Source of the DNA: Rhabdophis nuchalis
Lineage: Eukaryota; Chordata; Lepidosauria; Squamata; Natricidae
Assembly: GCA_039707465.1 (NCBI GenBank)
Contig: CM077651.1
Coordinates: 20,270,519 to 20,334,518 of the forward strand
Reading direction: 5' to 3'
Length of the DNA stretch: 64,000 nt
The position numbers and the translations under genes are program-made. How positions within the stretch are numbered: the stretch's first letter is position 1; each line of letters starts with the position of its first letter. This document shows, piece after piece, positions 12,166 to 22,314 of the stretch. The notes below the pieces were generated by a model. It saw only the letters and a list, made by a program, of their open reading frames with translations. It searched no databases and was not told where the DNA came from.

Positions 12166-13013
12166 ATCTACTTTATTTATCCATGCCAATTTTTAGCATT
12201 CCTGTTACCTGTTATCAAGCATTCCTTTGTCTGTTGTCTTCTCCAGGATCTTTAAAGAAACAGCCTGTCCTAAATTGTCATTGATTCATTATAATAATTT
12301 TAGAAAGTGAATCACTTTTCCTGTCTCATTGTAGGAAGCAAATATAGATAAACTATGGCCATTCAGACTCATAATATGTTATACCTGATTGAGAATGAAT
12401 CTTTATTCCTACAGAGATTTGCATTCATAATGATTGCAGGATGCCAATAGATTAAGTTTTGAAACTTTTCTAGTAAAATGTACCTTGATAGCATTATGCA
12501 GTTGTGATTTAATGGTTTGTGGAAGATTAAATTGTATTAAAGTTTTATTAACCAAACATTTTCTTGGAGTAATTGAATAACTGCAAACACAAAAACAGAT
12601 TACATGAATTAACAAAGATTAAAAGAGTACAATACTGTACAAAATGAGAGTTAAGTTTTAGAGCAAGTGTGTATAACTTCAGATCAAGTTTAAAGGAAAT
12701 CAATGTTTATAAAAAAAAGTCTTTAAAAACTTTGTCTTTCTAAGACATGTTTAAATTCCATTTTCAATTAAACATTTCACTGCAATAAAAAAAAAGACAT
12801 CAGTGGTTTATATTTTTATTTTAGGTGTATAAATGTGCTCTACTATGTTCAATGAGCAAGCTTTTTTTAAAAAAAAAATAGAGGCATATTTATTTTAAGT
12901 CATTAAATAAAGAAATACTAATTCCATTGATTACAAAATGAGTTCTCTACATTGTTCTAGTTATGAAAGTTTACATAGCACTTTGGCTGTTAAGTAATTA
13001 TTTTATAATAAAA
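12166..13013. other. AT-rich sequence, nothing recognised
   Basis: No element hallmark or exon-like frame seen. Confidence 0.55.
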
Positions 13014-13575
13014 CTAGCTGTTCCCGGCCACGCGTTGCTGTGGCCCAGTCTGGTTAAATGGCCAACCAATCTGTGTGTAGATTTACACCTGCACACACAA
13101 ACACGTACACACAACCATCGTATAACTCCCAACCTACCTACCTACTGTATTTCTCCCTCTCTCCCTCTACCTACCAACCTACCTATTTCTCCCTCCCTCT
13201 CTCTATTCCTCTACCTACCTACCTACTGCATTTCTCTCTCCCTCTCTCTCTCCCTATAGCTGCCTACCTACCTACCTACCTACCTACCTACCTACCTTCC
13301 TACCTATCTATGGACAGAGTATTTTATGTCATAAAGGATGACATAATACCTGTGGTCCACTGCTCTCTCTGTATCCATCTACCTACCTTTTTTACAATTT
13401 TTTACATTTCCATTGAGTGTACCTGGCACAGGTATGGCATCTACACAATCTATTTATATATATATAATTCGTGCTGTATTTCAAAGGAAAGTTTTGTAAA
13501 AATTTGGAAGTGATTAGTGCAGTACTTTTGGAGATTAGCGGTTTTGAACAAACTATTGTTACATTTTTATTTATA
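13014..13575 (-). mobile_element. Helitron-like element, inverted copy
   Basis: Minus-strand partner of the element at 5838. Its terminus is at the left: CTAG at 13014-13017 preceded by A (CTAG then T on the minus strand), followed by GGCCAC-GCGTTGCT-GTGGCC at 13026-13045. The TTATGTCATAAAGGATGACA segment and the GATTAGCGGTTTTGAACAAA segment match the other copy reversed. Frames at 12963-13513 are translated TACC/TCCC repeat. Confidence 0.55.
13130..13312. repeat. Internal TACC / CTCTCCCT tandem repeat
   Basis: Reverse-complement equivalent of the tract at 6117-6244, with an extra block and a longer final TACC run (about 13263-13297). Confidence 0.8.
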
Positions 13576-13857
13576 TTGATTGGTGAAAGTGAAAAGGAAA
13601 ATAAAAGAAAGAGAAACGGCAGCATGCAATTTCATTATACAATTCCTTACAGCATTAAGAATTTTAAAATGAAATCTTACAGTGATGAATTTCCAATTTT
13701 TACGTTACATAACGACTTTAGATAACCATGGTAAAAATCAGACTTGTTGTTCCATAACCGTAGTTTTAAAAAAAACACCATACACTACCAGATACTGATT
13801 AAACTGCATGTCAAACATAATTATCCATATGAATTTGCCTAATACACAGCAAGCTCA
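13576..13857. other. Short spacer, nothing recognised
   Basis: AT-rich spacer. Confidence 0.5.
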
Positions 13858-14180
13858 TATTTTATTTATTTATCATATTTAAGAACTGCTCATCTCCCTC
13901 ACAGAGGGACTCTGCACAATATGCAATAAAATATTAAAAATCTAAAGAACACTATATAACATTCAAAACTTGTAAGAGGCATGGGATTTTAAGAACCAAT
14001 TAAAAGACAGGCAGGGCTTTCAGGGCACCAACCAACTCCACAGCTGCATACTCATCTGCATGCCCAAAATAAAGGCAAAGAGACATGTTTTTATGCCTTT
14101 ATGGACTCCATCAAGAGTGTGTTCCACAAGGTGAGGGCAACAGCAGAGAATTCTTTGGCAGATGGGGTCTGCAATATACC
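13858..14180 (-). pseudogene. Diverged L2-like LINE 3' end
   Basis: Minus-strand remnant: a TTTATTTATTTATCATATTT tail side, a degraded 3' UTR, then the AACAGCAGAGAATTCTTTGG block equivalent to the AxSVAxPxLWN coding end. It joins the CR1 at about 14181. Confidence 0.55.
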
Positions 14181-14850
14181 CAATATTGGGTATATCTAGT
14201 TTAATGGAAAGAAGCACTGGGGTCACATAATGGCAGTGTTCCAATTACTGGTGGGTTCCTACCGATTTGGCTGAACCGGTAGTGATATTGTGGCCTGGGT
14301 CGCTGGAACCAGCAGCGACCCAGGCCTGACATGCTCCTGAACTGGTTCCCTGATCTCTTCTGCCATTGCCAGCATGTTTCTATGCATGCGCAGAACAGTT
14401 TTCAGTCAACTGCGCATGCGCAGCAATACGCGGCAGTTGCACAAGGGAGCAAAGCAAACAGCACATGCAAAACATCTTCTCAGTGAACCGATAGTAAATT
14501 GGCTAGGAACGTACCACTGGTTCCAATATTTATTGGGCTGCCACAAAGAAAACCTATTTTCTAAAACACCTGAAGGCAAGACAAGAAGGAATAGATGCTA
14601 GTCATTGCGAATGGATTCTAGTCATTGCTAGTCAAGGGAAGAACCAAACTAAAACTAAGGAGAAATTTCCTGACAGTGAGAACAATTAACTGGTGGAACG
14701 ACTTGCCTCCAGAAGTTGTGGGTTGTGGCTGGAGGTTTTTAAGAAGAGATTAGACAACCATTTGTCTGAAATGTGACAGGGTTTCCTACTTGAGCAAGGA
14801 TTTGGACTAGAAGACCTCCAGATCCCTTCAAACTCTTATTCTGTTAAATG
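14181..14850 (+). pseudogene. CR1 LINE C-terminus and 3' UTR, split by a MITE
   Basis: Plus-strand CR1. The first part (14181-14245) reads GTATATCTAGTTTAATGG and on to the QYL-encoding GTTCCAAT. After the MITE the frame resumes with ATATTTATTGGGCTGCCACA, then the RRNFLTV...NWWNDLPPEVV-type C-terminus and the CR1 3' UTR ending near 14850. Its continuity across the insertion proves the CR1 came first. Confidence 0.85.
14246..14519. mobile_element. hAT-like MITE inside CR1 with perfect 8-bp duplication
   Basis: A 274-bp element between two copies of GTTCCAAT (14238-14245 and 14520-14527). Ends are TACTGGTGGGTTCC and, reversed, CAGTGGTACGTTCC. The interior carries ACCGGTAGT, an inverted GGCCTGGGTCGCTGG / CAGCGACCCAGGCC pair, and GCGCATGCGCAG motifs shared with the elements at 46.8 and 54.2 kb. 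Confidence 0.85.
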
Positions 14851-15105
14851 TGACCAGAACTATTGCCCTAAGTATCTGAATTTTGGACCTTTTGTCCTAG
14901 ATATATGTATTTAGGGGTAATTCATAATCTGTAATGGTACAAGTGATTTCATTGTATTAAATACCTTTTCACAGTGTAAGTCATCCCCATCCCATGACAT
15001 TTTGTGATGTTTTTTTACCTATGCAGAGCTGGGGTGGCTGTGGCCTGCATATAACGCATCTGGCCCACGGGCCTCGAGTAACTGATAGCACTTGGTAAGT
15101 CATAC
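14851..15105. other. Spacer with a possible old repeat scrap
   Basis: Mostly unrecognised. GGCCCACGGGCCTCGAG near 15062 resembles the end of another interspersed repeat, but too little is left to assign. Confidence 0.4.
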
Positions 15106-15630
15106 CTTTTGCTTCAGGAAAAGAAGATGACAAAATTGTCTGCTATAACATACTACCTGTCAATGACTACTTCAGCTTCAACTGCAATAATACACAGGCA
15201 AACAATAGATACAAACTCAAGGTAAACGCTCTAAACTCAATTGCAAAAAATACGACTTCAGCAATAGAGTTGTCAATGCCTGGAATGCTCTAAACCAGGG
15301 GTCTGCAACGTTGGCTCTTTTAAGACTGGTAGACTTCAACTCCCATGCTGGCTGGGGAATTCTGGGAGTTGAAGTCCACCAGTCTTAAAAGAGCCAACGT
15401 TGCAGACCCCTACTCTAACCTGATAGCTTTAACCTCAAACTGTCTAGTGTGGACCTCACCCCTTTCCTAAGAGGTAAGGGGGCATCCATTAGCACACCAG
15501 CATGTCTACTGTCCCTGTCCTACTGTCCCCATTTATTTATACTCATTTCATGTGCTCATGTCCATGTTTATACTTATACCTGGTACATGTTTGATGAACA
15601 CAACAAAACAGTAAAGTAAAATAAAGTAAA
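15106..15630 (+). pseudogene. LINE reverse transcriptase C-terminal remnant, split by a palindromic MITE
   Basis: Plus-strand remnant. A frame-shifted reading gives VNDYFSFN, ANNRYKLKVN, NSIAKNT and VVNAWNAL, the pattern of the last part of a non-LTR ORF2 (aromatic-NRVVNAWN-L). After the insertion come a short decayed coding piece and an AT-rich 3' UTR ending in AAAATAAAGTAAA. Clade uncertain; not the CR1 or L2-like families seen elsewhere here. Confidence 0.55.
15296..15412. mobile_element. Fold-back (palindromic) hAT-like MITE
   Basis: A 117-bp near-perfect palindrome: GGGGTCTGCAACGTTGGCTC on the left is matched by its complement at the right, and AGACTTCAACTCCCA by TGGGAGTTGAAGTCC around a short CATGCTGGCTGGGG centre. 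Flanks CTCTAAAC / CTCTAACC (7 of 8) suggest an 8-bp duplication. Relatives at 30.6 and 42.5 kb. Confidence 0.75.
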
Positions 15631-16029
15631 CATTGTTTTACTTTCCTGGACAATGGCCCTCAACTTTCTTTTTTCTTCCTGTAATATAAGATCTGGTCTC
15701 TGATATTAAAATAAATGAATAATTCTAGCATAACAAGTCTGCTTTGTAAGACATTTCCTTTTCTATTTCCTCACTTGGGTTAAAACATAAGCAAATGTTA
15801 AGATAATAAATCAATGATATATTCCTAAGAGCAACAAGCTTTACCGATGTCAGTTATGCTCACTGAGAGTGCTAGGCTCTATAAAGTCATCACTGCTTTG
15901 ATATATTTGCAATAGATTTGCATTTTAAAAACCTCTTAGTAATCCTGATTAAATGCCTACAGATGCAGTTCAGAAATGATTATCCTTATATTTTACAGGA
16001 TGTCACCTACTCCTTCAATTTTCAAGCTA
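15631..16029. other. Sequence with nothing recognised
   Basis: No element or coding signal recognised. Confidence 0.5.
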
Positions 16030-16341
16030 TTATTTCTTCTTCTTCTTCTTCTTCTTCTTCTTCTTCTTCTTCTTCTTCTTCTTCTTCTTCTTCTTCTTCT
16101 TCTTCTTCTTCTCCTCCTCCTCCTCCTCCTCCTCCTCCCCCCTCACTCACTCCCCTTATCCCTCTCCTTCTCTTTCTCCTCATTCTCCTCCCCCCTCTCC
16201 TCTCTCCCGCTTCCTCCTCCTCCTCCCTCTCCTCCTCCTTCTCTCTCTCCTTCTCTCTCCCCTTCTTCTTCCCCTCTTCCTCCTTCTCCTTCTCCTCCTT
16301 CTCCCTCTCCTTCTTCCATCTCTTCCCCCTCCCCCCTCCAC
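16030..16341. repeat. (TTC)n / (TCC)n polypyrimidine tract
   Basis: About 27 TTC units, then TCC units, then a long degenerate CT-only stretch. All polyserine, polyleucine and polyglutamate frames here come from this tract. Confidence 0.95.
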
Positions 16342-16345
16342 TGCC

Positions 16346-16417
16346 TCGTGTGCCCTGCCAAATGGCTCTGAGTGTCACTTGTGGCACGCGTGCCATAGGT
16401 TCGCCATCCCTGGTGCA
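16346..16417. mobile_element. hAT-like MITE end fragment
   Basis: Reads TTGTGGCACGCGTGCCATAG and ends GGTTCGCCATCCCTG, the terminus seen at 9077-9091 and near 57712. The other end is missing or lost in the polypyrimidine tract. Confidence 0.6.
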
Positions 16418-18126
16418 GAATGTTCCTTTCCTGTAGTCTTGCTATCCTGTTTCATTATTTTTTTATTACTTGATTTCCTTTCCTCTGAAACTCAATGGCA
16501 ATCTTTGCCCCACATTCACCCTAATACATATAACTTTCTCCTGCGTGGAACGGGACGGATTCAATTATATATTTAATGCAATTTTTCATGCAAGGGATTT
16601 TTCTATTGAATTTGGCTTTCCTATTTGACAGACTAATGCCGCAGCAGCTGGAATCATCTCATTATCATCCCCATCATCATTTGAGTGATTTGTACACTTA
16701 AGCTGCAGTCCTAAATTTTCTGAAATCTGCCATCTAAACAGGACAGCGGTAACACAATGGGATGCAAAACAGACTTGAAGTTCATGTGTAATGGAGATTT
16801 ATTTTACAACAGATGTTTCACGGGCTTTTGAAGCTGCTAGATACAACAGCAGCAACACCCTCCCCGCTTTCTATCTTCTTTTTAAGCCTATCAGAAAATG
16901 GTAATGCAAAACCTGATATTCAAAGCTCTGACAAAATCTTTCTTTATGGAGAAACCACAGGATTTGTCAGTGATTAATGCTGTGCTACTGTGTTGCCTCA
17001 CTGGAGTTTTGTAAGGTGAGCTATAAAAATCTAATATGGTATAAAAATCAATAAACTAACTATGTAGCGCTATACTTAACAGGCTGGGAGATTTCAATCC
17101 GATTGCTAATTAATTGCCCACAGGGATGTAAACGGATGCTTGCTAGGATGCATTCAACTGAAATACTTTTAAGACCTCAGAGACAGACGAGCAGGGATAA
17201 AAATAATAAATAGAAGTGGGCAAGTCAGCATAAAAACTTACAACTAAGTGTTTTTTAATGACTGCTTACTATAGTCAGCCGAATGTAAATTTTGCACTTG
17301 GAAGGAACTTGATGCTTTACTGTGAGTGAGCCTTCTCTCATTCAACGCAGCATTAAAATACAAATCTCTACGTGCTTTAAGACCCACTTTATTTCCCTAT
17401 TCCCTGTAAGCTCTTAAGCAAATGATTCTTCCATGAAGATTGAAGGCAATGGTTTGAAATGTCCATGTTCTCTCATCTTTGTTTCAAAGAATATACATTG
17501 ATTTCCTCCTGCTTCTGTGCCACGGAGTCTTATTTCCTATTTACTGAAAAAGACCTGACAGCACTTTAACAGTTTCTGTCCCTGCAGCTTTAAAGAGGTT
17601 AGTGAGTATTTCATTTGCCCGATGCCTTTCTGATGACACCTGGTCTATTGCCTGTCATGCGTCAATTTTAACAATACATCTGATTTTCATTTTCTTGTTA
17701 TGTTCTGTTGCTGATTGCCATGCTGGATTGAGATCTTTTTTCCCCCCTTGCCTTTCCTTGCTTGACAATCAGAGTTCGTGTTGTTGTCTATCTTTTAGCT
17801 CAAGGCTTTCATCCTTTGGTTTTTCCCCTCCCATTTCCTATCATGATTGCTTGTTCTTAAAGCCTCTGTGAATTCAACCTCCTTTTGGTATAACTGAAAC
17901 TTTAAAATCGGCTCTTTACATTGATCTTTTATTCTGTGGAGAAGTCCTTCAGGTCACATCCTGCTGGCACATCATTCGTTAATTTTTCTAAATTTAGCCC
18001 AGATATTTTACACCAATAATTCATGGCCCATTTCACATTCGGCATCCTAAAATGTCCAGGCTGGCTGAAATTAATTTCTGCTATTTTAGGACTTTTTTCT
18101 TTTCTTATGTAGTTATTTGATTCCAA
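16418..18126. other. Repeat-poor island
   Basis: The longest stretch (about 1.7 kb) of even base composition without any transposon hallmark. Examples of complex sequence are ATTGCTAATTAATTGCCCAC (about 17101-17120) and TCCCTGCAGCTTTAAAGAGG (about 17578-17597). I see no exon with splice sites and an open frame of recognisable protein, so it is more likely non-coding host DNA. Whether it is conserved cannot be judged here. Confidence 0.45.
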
Positions 18127-18189
18127 TATTTATTTATTTCCCACCTTTATTATTTTTACAAATAACCCAATGAGGCGAACATATTTTAA

Positions 18190-18382
18190 GGTTAGGGGTT
18201 TTAGGGGGTTTTAGGGGTAGTTTTAGATTATGGGTTTTTAGCGCAGGATTAATTTAATTCATTTTTAATTTTGTATTCTGTCTGTGGTTTTAACTGTATT
18301 TTTAATTGCCTGTGCCCCGCCTCGAGTCCCTTTGGGGAGAGAGAGCGGGATATAAAATTAAAAATTATTATTATTATTATTA
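18190..18382 (+). mobile_element. L2-like LINE 3' UTR inserted in the SINE
   Basis: Only the 3' UTR is present: the TTTTAGCGCAGGATTAATTT segment, then the hairpin CCGCCTCGAGTCCC / GAGCGGGATATAAAATT and a short ATT tail. It is 5'-truncated before the coding region. Confidence 0.75.
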
Positions 18383-18394
18383 TATTCCACACAC

Positions 18395-18716
18395 CAGAGG
18401 TGGGCTGCACATAATGAAACAACCGGTTCGCCTAGTGCAGAACCGAAAATGTGAGCATGGGTGCCTTCCGTGCTTGGGTGCAGCTTCAAACATACGGCAA
18501 TTTCATACACACAGCTTCCAGCATATCTTCTTGGGCAGCTGCAGTGAGTAGAGCAGGCTAGGTGCGGAAACAAGCTGGGCTGCAAGGCTGGGGCAAGTAA
18601 GCCAGAGAAGTGAGATATATGGGATGGGATAGCGCCAGGGCATGTTGACGGGGCCATCTGGGAGTCAGAACTACCGGTACACCCAAACCAGTCCGAACCG
18701 GCAGCAGCTCACCCTC
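18395..18716. mobile_element. hAT-like MITE (CAGAGGTGGGCTGC type)
   Basis: Left end CAGAGGTGGGCTGC and right end GCAGCAGCTCACCCTC are imperfect inverted repeats, with ACCGGTT-type motifs just inside each end. No convincing 8-bp duplication. It sits immediately after the L2-like ATT tail. Confidence 0.6.
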
Positions 18717-18893
18717 CGAAACACTTCCCCCCCCCAATACTTTTCCCACCACAACTCTGTTAGGTATGTTGGACTTAGAGAGAGTGACTGTCTCAAAGTC
18801 ACCCAGCTGGTTTTCATGGCTAAGGCAAGACTGAAACTCATGCTCTCCTGATTTCTAAGCCTGGGGCCTTAACCACTAGACCAAACTGTCCAT

Positions 18894-19072
18894 AGAGTGT
18901 AATCTACATGTGGTCTGTATTTATGTTGCTTTAACCTGATATTGGCAATAAGCAAACATTATCCTTAAAAAAATCAATATCTTATCAACTGCATTGTTTA
19001 TTTATTAAATTCAGATATTCTGACATTGATAGGTTCTTGCATTTGCCCAGTGTTTGCATTCCAATCACTCAC
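18894..19072. other. Short AT-rich spacer
   Basis: Nothing recognised. Confidence 0.5.
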
Positions 19073-19074
19073 TA

Positions 19075-19330
19075 CCATATTTCCCCAAAAATAAGACGGG
19101 GTCTTATTTTCTTTTGACCCCTGAAACAAGCACTTGGCTTTATTTTCAGGGAGGTGTTATTATTTTTGAGGTCCAGGAGGCAGCGAGTGTGATCACCTCA
19201 TGGCTGCTGCTGTGTTGCAATATTTTCAGAGAGGGGTTATTTTCAGGGGAGGGCTTATTATACAGCACATGCGCTCAAAAGCTCGGTTGGGCTTATTATC
19301 TGGGGAGGTCTTATTTTCAGGGAAACAGGG
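19075..19330. mobile_element. TA-target MITE (AATAAGAC type)
   Basis: A 256-bp element flanked by TA on both sides. The left end CCATATTTCCCC...AATAAGAC matches the reversed right end CCCTGTTTCCCT...AATAAGAC at about 19 of 23 positions. Internal GGGCTTATTAT / GTCTTATTTTCAGGG motifs repeat the theme. It has no coding capacity; mariner-like by target site only. Confidence 0.7.
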
Positions 19331-19415
19331 TAGTATTACTATTTTTTGATGTTGCATTTAGCATCTTTTGCAATTTCCAAGAGAAGCCCTCAGCTTCTTC
19401 TTTTATTGTGCTGTA

Positions 19416-20065
19416 GGCAGTGCATAGCAGTAGCACTTAGCACTTAGATTTATGTAGCGCTTCATAGGGCTTTACAGCTCTAATTCAAAAAAATTAGAAA
19501 CTGGTTCTCTGTCTGGTTGCTCAGTGAGCATGGCCATGGTGAGCATGGCCTACTCAGCTTCTTGCACCATGGCGTGGTGCGTTTTCACCCTCCCCAGGCT
19601 CTGAAGGCTTTTCTTAAGCCTCCGGAAGGGCCAAAATGGCCTACTCCGGGCTCTGGAGGTCCTCTAGAGGCTGGAAACAGGCCCATTTCCAAACTTCCAA
19701 GAGGCTCATTTTTGCCCTCCCAGAGCTGTGTACGCCCTGCTCTTATGTGGCATCCAAAACAGCCCATGTGAAGACTCCTAGGAAGGGAGGGTTGGGAGGG
19801 GCCAGCCAGTCCTTGCAATTGCAAGTTCAGCAAACCAGATGTCAAATTAGCATCTGGTTGGCCCAAACCAGTCCGAACCAGCTAAATCTCACCACTGTTT
19901 GCAGCCCTTTCTAAGCTGTTTACAGAATAAACATATTACCCCCAATAATCTGGGTCCTCATTTTACTGACCATGGAAGGATAGAAGGCTGAGTCAGCCTT
20001 GAACCAGTCAGAATTGAACTGCTGGCAGTCAGCAACAATGTCGACTCAACAATGTGACACCATGT
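19416..20065 (-). mobile_element. tRNA-derived SINE (MIR/L2-tail type), split by a MITE
   Basis: Minus-strand SINE. Its 3' side is at the left (AGTAGCACTTAGATTTATG, GCTTTACAGC). After the MITE it resumes with CAGCCCTTTCTAAGCTGTTT, AATAATCTGGGTCCTC and GAATTGAACTGCTGGCAG. Plus-strand relative at 63193, where the tRNA-like head is clearer. Confidence 0.7.
19479..19897. mobile_element. hAT-like MITE inside a SINE
   Basis: A 419-bp element between TTTACAGC (19471-19478) and TTTGCAGC (19898-19905). The right end reads TCTCACCACTG; the left end has decayed but keeps GGTTCTCTGTCTGGTTGC. Its interior (CACCCTCCCCAGGCTCT, CCTCCGGAAGGGCC) is the same subfamily as the elements at 34.3, 36.3 and 42.0 kb. 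Confidence 0.8.
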
Positions 20066-20221
20066 TACAGACACAGCACAAGTTAATGGTTTCTTGCCAA
20101 GCTGAATAAGTCATAATTATTGTCTAGGAAGCACTATATAGCTCACTGAGATACTTTTAGGACCATCAGCTCTACAAGATTCAACTTGTCCCATGTATCT
20201 ATATGTATGTGTGTATATATA
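20066..20221. other. Short spacer, nothing recognised
   Basis: No feature seen. Confidence 0.5.
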
Positions 20222-20737
20222 ATATAAACACACACACATACATACATACATACATACATACATACATACATACATACATACATACAAACAAACAAACCTG
20301 GTACACAGATGACTTACTCTGGGGGTAAGAAACCATTAATACCCATCAGAGTATGTGTTCTGTTAAGATGCAGCCTATTGTGCCTTTAAATGGCTTCTAC
20401 TGAACTGCCGTAACTCTGGAATGCTTCCAGCAATTTCAACCAAACTTGGTACACCGATTACTTATTTTCTGAAGAAAAATATTGTGTGGGTAAGACACTC
20501 CTAAAACCCCTTGGAGTGTCCCTTCTGTTAAGATGCAGCCTGTTGTGCCTTTCAATGACTTCTACTGTACTGCCATAAAATGGCTTCTACTGTACATCCT
20601 AATGAAGTTGCCTTGGTAACAGCTTCACAGTACTCCACAAGGTGTAAGGAGGAAAATCCAACACTAGAAATTACATTTGGCCCAGACATTTTCCCCCTAT
20701 AAATAAACACTCACGCAAACCCTGGTCTATCAACTAG
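20222..20737 (+). mobile_element. Helitron-like element, second family
   Basis: Ends with CTATCAACTAG (CTAG at 20734-20737) followed by T. The body contains two diverged direct copies of a segment with GTTAAGATGCAGCCT and TGGCTTCTACTG, and CAACCAAACTTGGTACACCG. A shorter relative lies in opposite orientation at 37511-37836. Starts next to a CATA microsatellite. No coding capacity; family by end motif only. Confidence 0.45.
20228..20298. repeat. (CA)n then (CATA)n and (CAAA)n microsatellite
   Basis: Short CA run, about 12 CATA units and three CAAA units at the left border of the Helitron-like element. Confidence 0.95.
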
Positions 20738-21344
20738 TTATGAATAAACGGAGTAGAGTGTCCTTCACATGACATATAAAATGTCCCCAAGCTTCTGTGG
20801 GGTTTTTTTTTTCTTTTTAATTGCTCTTAACACCAAAATGCACTGGGTGTTTGTTCTGAATTTTATGTTATTTTGTTGTGAAGTTATAAATGGACTTGAG
20901 TCCTAGAAAGTATGTGATATCTAAAACAATTTATAACTCAATAAAATTATAGTAAATTAAATAAGCTATTAATCAAAATCTCAATATCCCTTAAACAGAG
21001 GAAAATGGTATTGGAAACGTGTCTGCTAGGCAGCCCTGTTAATTAAATCCACTGAAAACCATGTTTGATTGTAATCTTTAGCATTCATCTTCTCAAATTC
21101 AATCCGTGTAACTGTGGAATATTGGGAAAGTGGATGATGTTGTTGCAAAATGATGTTTTGTATCATTTCTTCTAAAGCTAAACTAGAACGGCAATGGACT
21201 GTAGCCCAAGCAAGCCATTAAGCAACAATAGGGAAACATTGGCACAATTAGGCAATTTTCAAAGTTCATAGAAAATGCAAGAGACGAAAACAGTATGTGA
21301 GGTTACATTCTCAGTAAATTTTGGAATATTTAGGACTAGGTGAT
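20738..21344. other. Sequence with nothing recognised
   Basis: No element or coding signal supported. Confidence 0.5.
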
Positions 21345-21535
21345 GTAGAAAGTTAGCGCCCACCCCTTTCCTAGAAGAATGAAATATTTTGAGAAATTTT
21401 AAAAAGGCAGAATATCATATTTCCCTGGGTGAGAAAGGGAGAAGCATGCTCTTAAGAGACAGAAAGCAGCCCCCACCTTCCTTAATGGCCCACAGCAGAT
21501 GTCAGCACTTAAGTGATAAAGAGATAGATAGCTTT
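21345..21535 (+). mobile_element. LTR 5' fragment
   Basis: Begins TGTAGAAAGTTAGCGCCC and continues CTAGAAGAATGAAATATTTT and AGGCAGAATATCATATTT. The same order of sequences occurs reversed at 51293 down to about 51120, where TATA and AATAAA signals lie further in. I therefore read this as the first third of the same LTR family. No internal retroviral genes are present. Confidence 0.6.
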
Positions 21536-21618
21536 GTTCATAAGCAAAGCCTCAAGATCCAAACCAGGACAAAGCCATTAAGCCATAATCAGACAAACAC
21601 CTAGAATTTGTACTTTGC
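21536..21618. other. Short spacer, nothing recognised
   Basis: May be more LTR; not matched. Confidence 0.4.
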
Positions 21619-21626
21619 TTATAGAA

Positions 21627-21853
21627 TAGAGATGAAATTCAGCAGGTTCTGACAGGTTCTGGAGAACGGGTAGCAGACATTTTGAGTGGTTCACAAAACC
21701 GGCAAATACCACCTCTGGCTGGCCCCAGAGTGGGTTGGGAATGGAGATTTTGAAATATCCTTCTCTGGAGTGGGGAGGGAATGGAGATTTTGCAGTTTTC
21801 ATTTCCTGCCACAGCCACAGAACCAGTAGTTAAAATATTTGAATTTCACTCTG
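21627..21853. mobile_element. hAT-like MITE with 8-bp duplication
   Basis: A 227-bp element between TTATAGAA and CTATAGAA (7 of 8). Ends TAGAGATGAAATTCAGC and, reversed, CAGAGTGAAATTC. The interior has two copies of GGAATGGAGATTTT, the unit amplified at 61.4 kb. Confidence 0.8.
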
Positions 21854-22312
21854 CTATAGAACTAACTATGACCTCTACATGGGAGTCTGACAACAGCCAA
21901 TATAATTCATGCCCTTGCATAGGAACAGGAAGCTCAAGTGCAAAGCACAAGGTATTAAAAAACCCTACTCTCAATTCCATGTGGTCAGCTGCAAACACGT
22001 GGTTCTGTTCATCAATAAATGAACCATCTTTCCAAACAGCCTTCAGCTCCCATTTTGTCTCCAGTGCCTTTCTCCCAGCTTGGAAGTGAACCAGATGGAT
22101 ATTTCTTCCTACAAACAAAAATGGAAAATCAACATTGAGACTGAATACTTTGCATCAGCGTCTCCTGGTTGATAGCTAAGATACCAGTGCCTGATGATTA
22201 CTTTCAACAGGACTATTCTTACTAGGAGTTGAGGATAAACTGCAACAGCTTATTATGGATCTGTCCTACTTCTATAAAATGGAATGCTTGAAAAATATGG
22301 AATCCAAGGATA
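21854..22312. other. Sequence with nothing recognised
   Basis: Two overlapping antiparallel short frames (21781-22118) show no recognisable domain. Confidence 0.5.
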
Positions 22313-22314
22313 TA

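Larger units (their letters stand above)
18127..18893 (-). mobile_element. MIR-like tRNA-derived SINE, split by two insertions
   Basis: Minus-strand SINE whose halves lie at 18127-18187 and about 18725-18893. The right part contains AGAGTGACTGTCTCAAAGTC, ACCCAGCTGGTTTTCATG and ends with CTTAACCACTAGACCAAACT, which reversed is a tRNA-type A box (GGTCTAGTGGTTAAG). The left part is the 3' end with TATTTATTTCCCACC and CCCAATGAGGCGAACAT. An L2-like end and a MITE separate the halves. Confidence 0.65.

Noticed and set aside
15918..16436. Long Ser/Leu/Pro frames on both strands
   Set aside because: Translations of the TTC/TCC polypyrimidine tract.
19054..19416. 120-codon frame beginning MHSNHSLPYF
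   Set aside because: It spans the TA-target MITE at 19075-19330 and has no recognisable domain.
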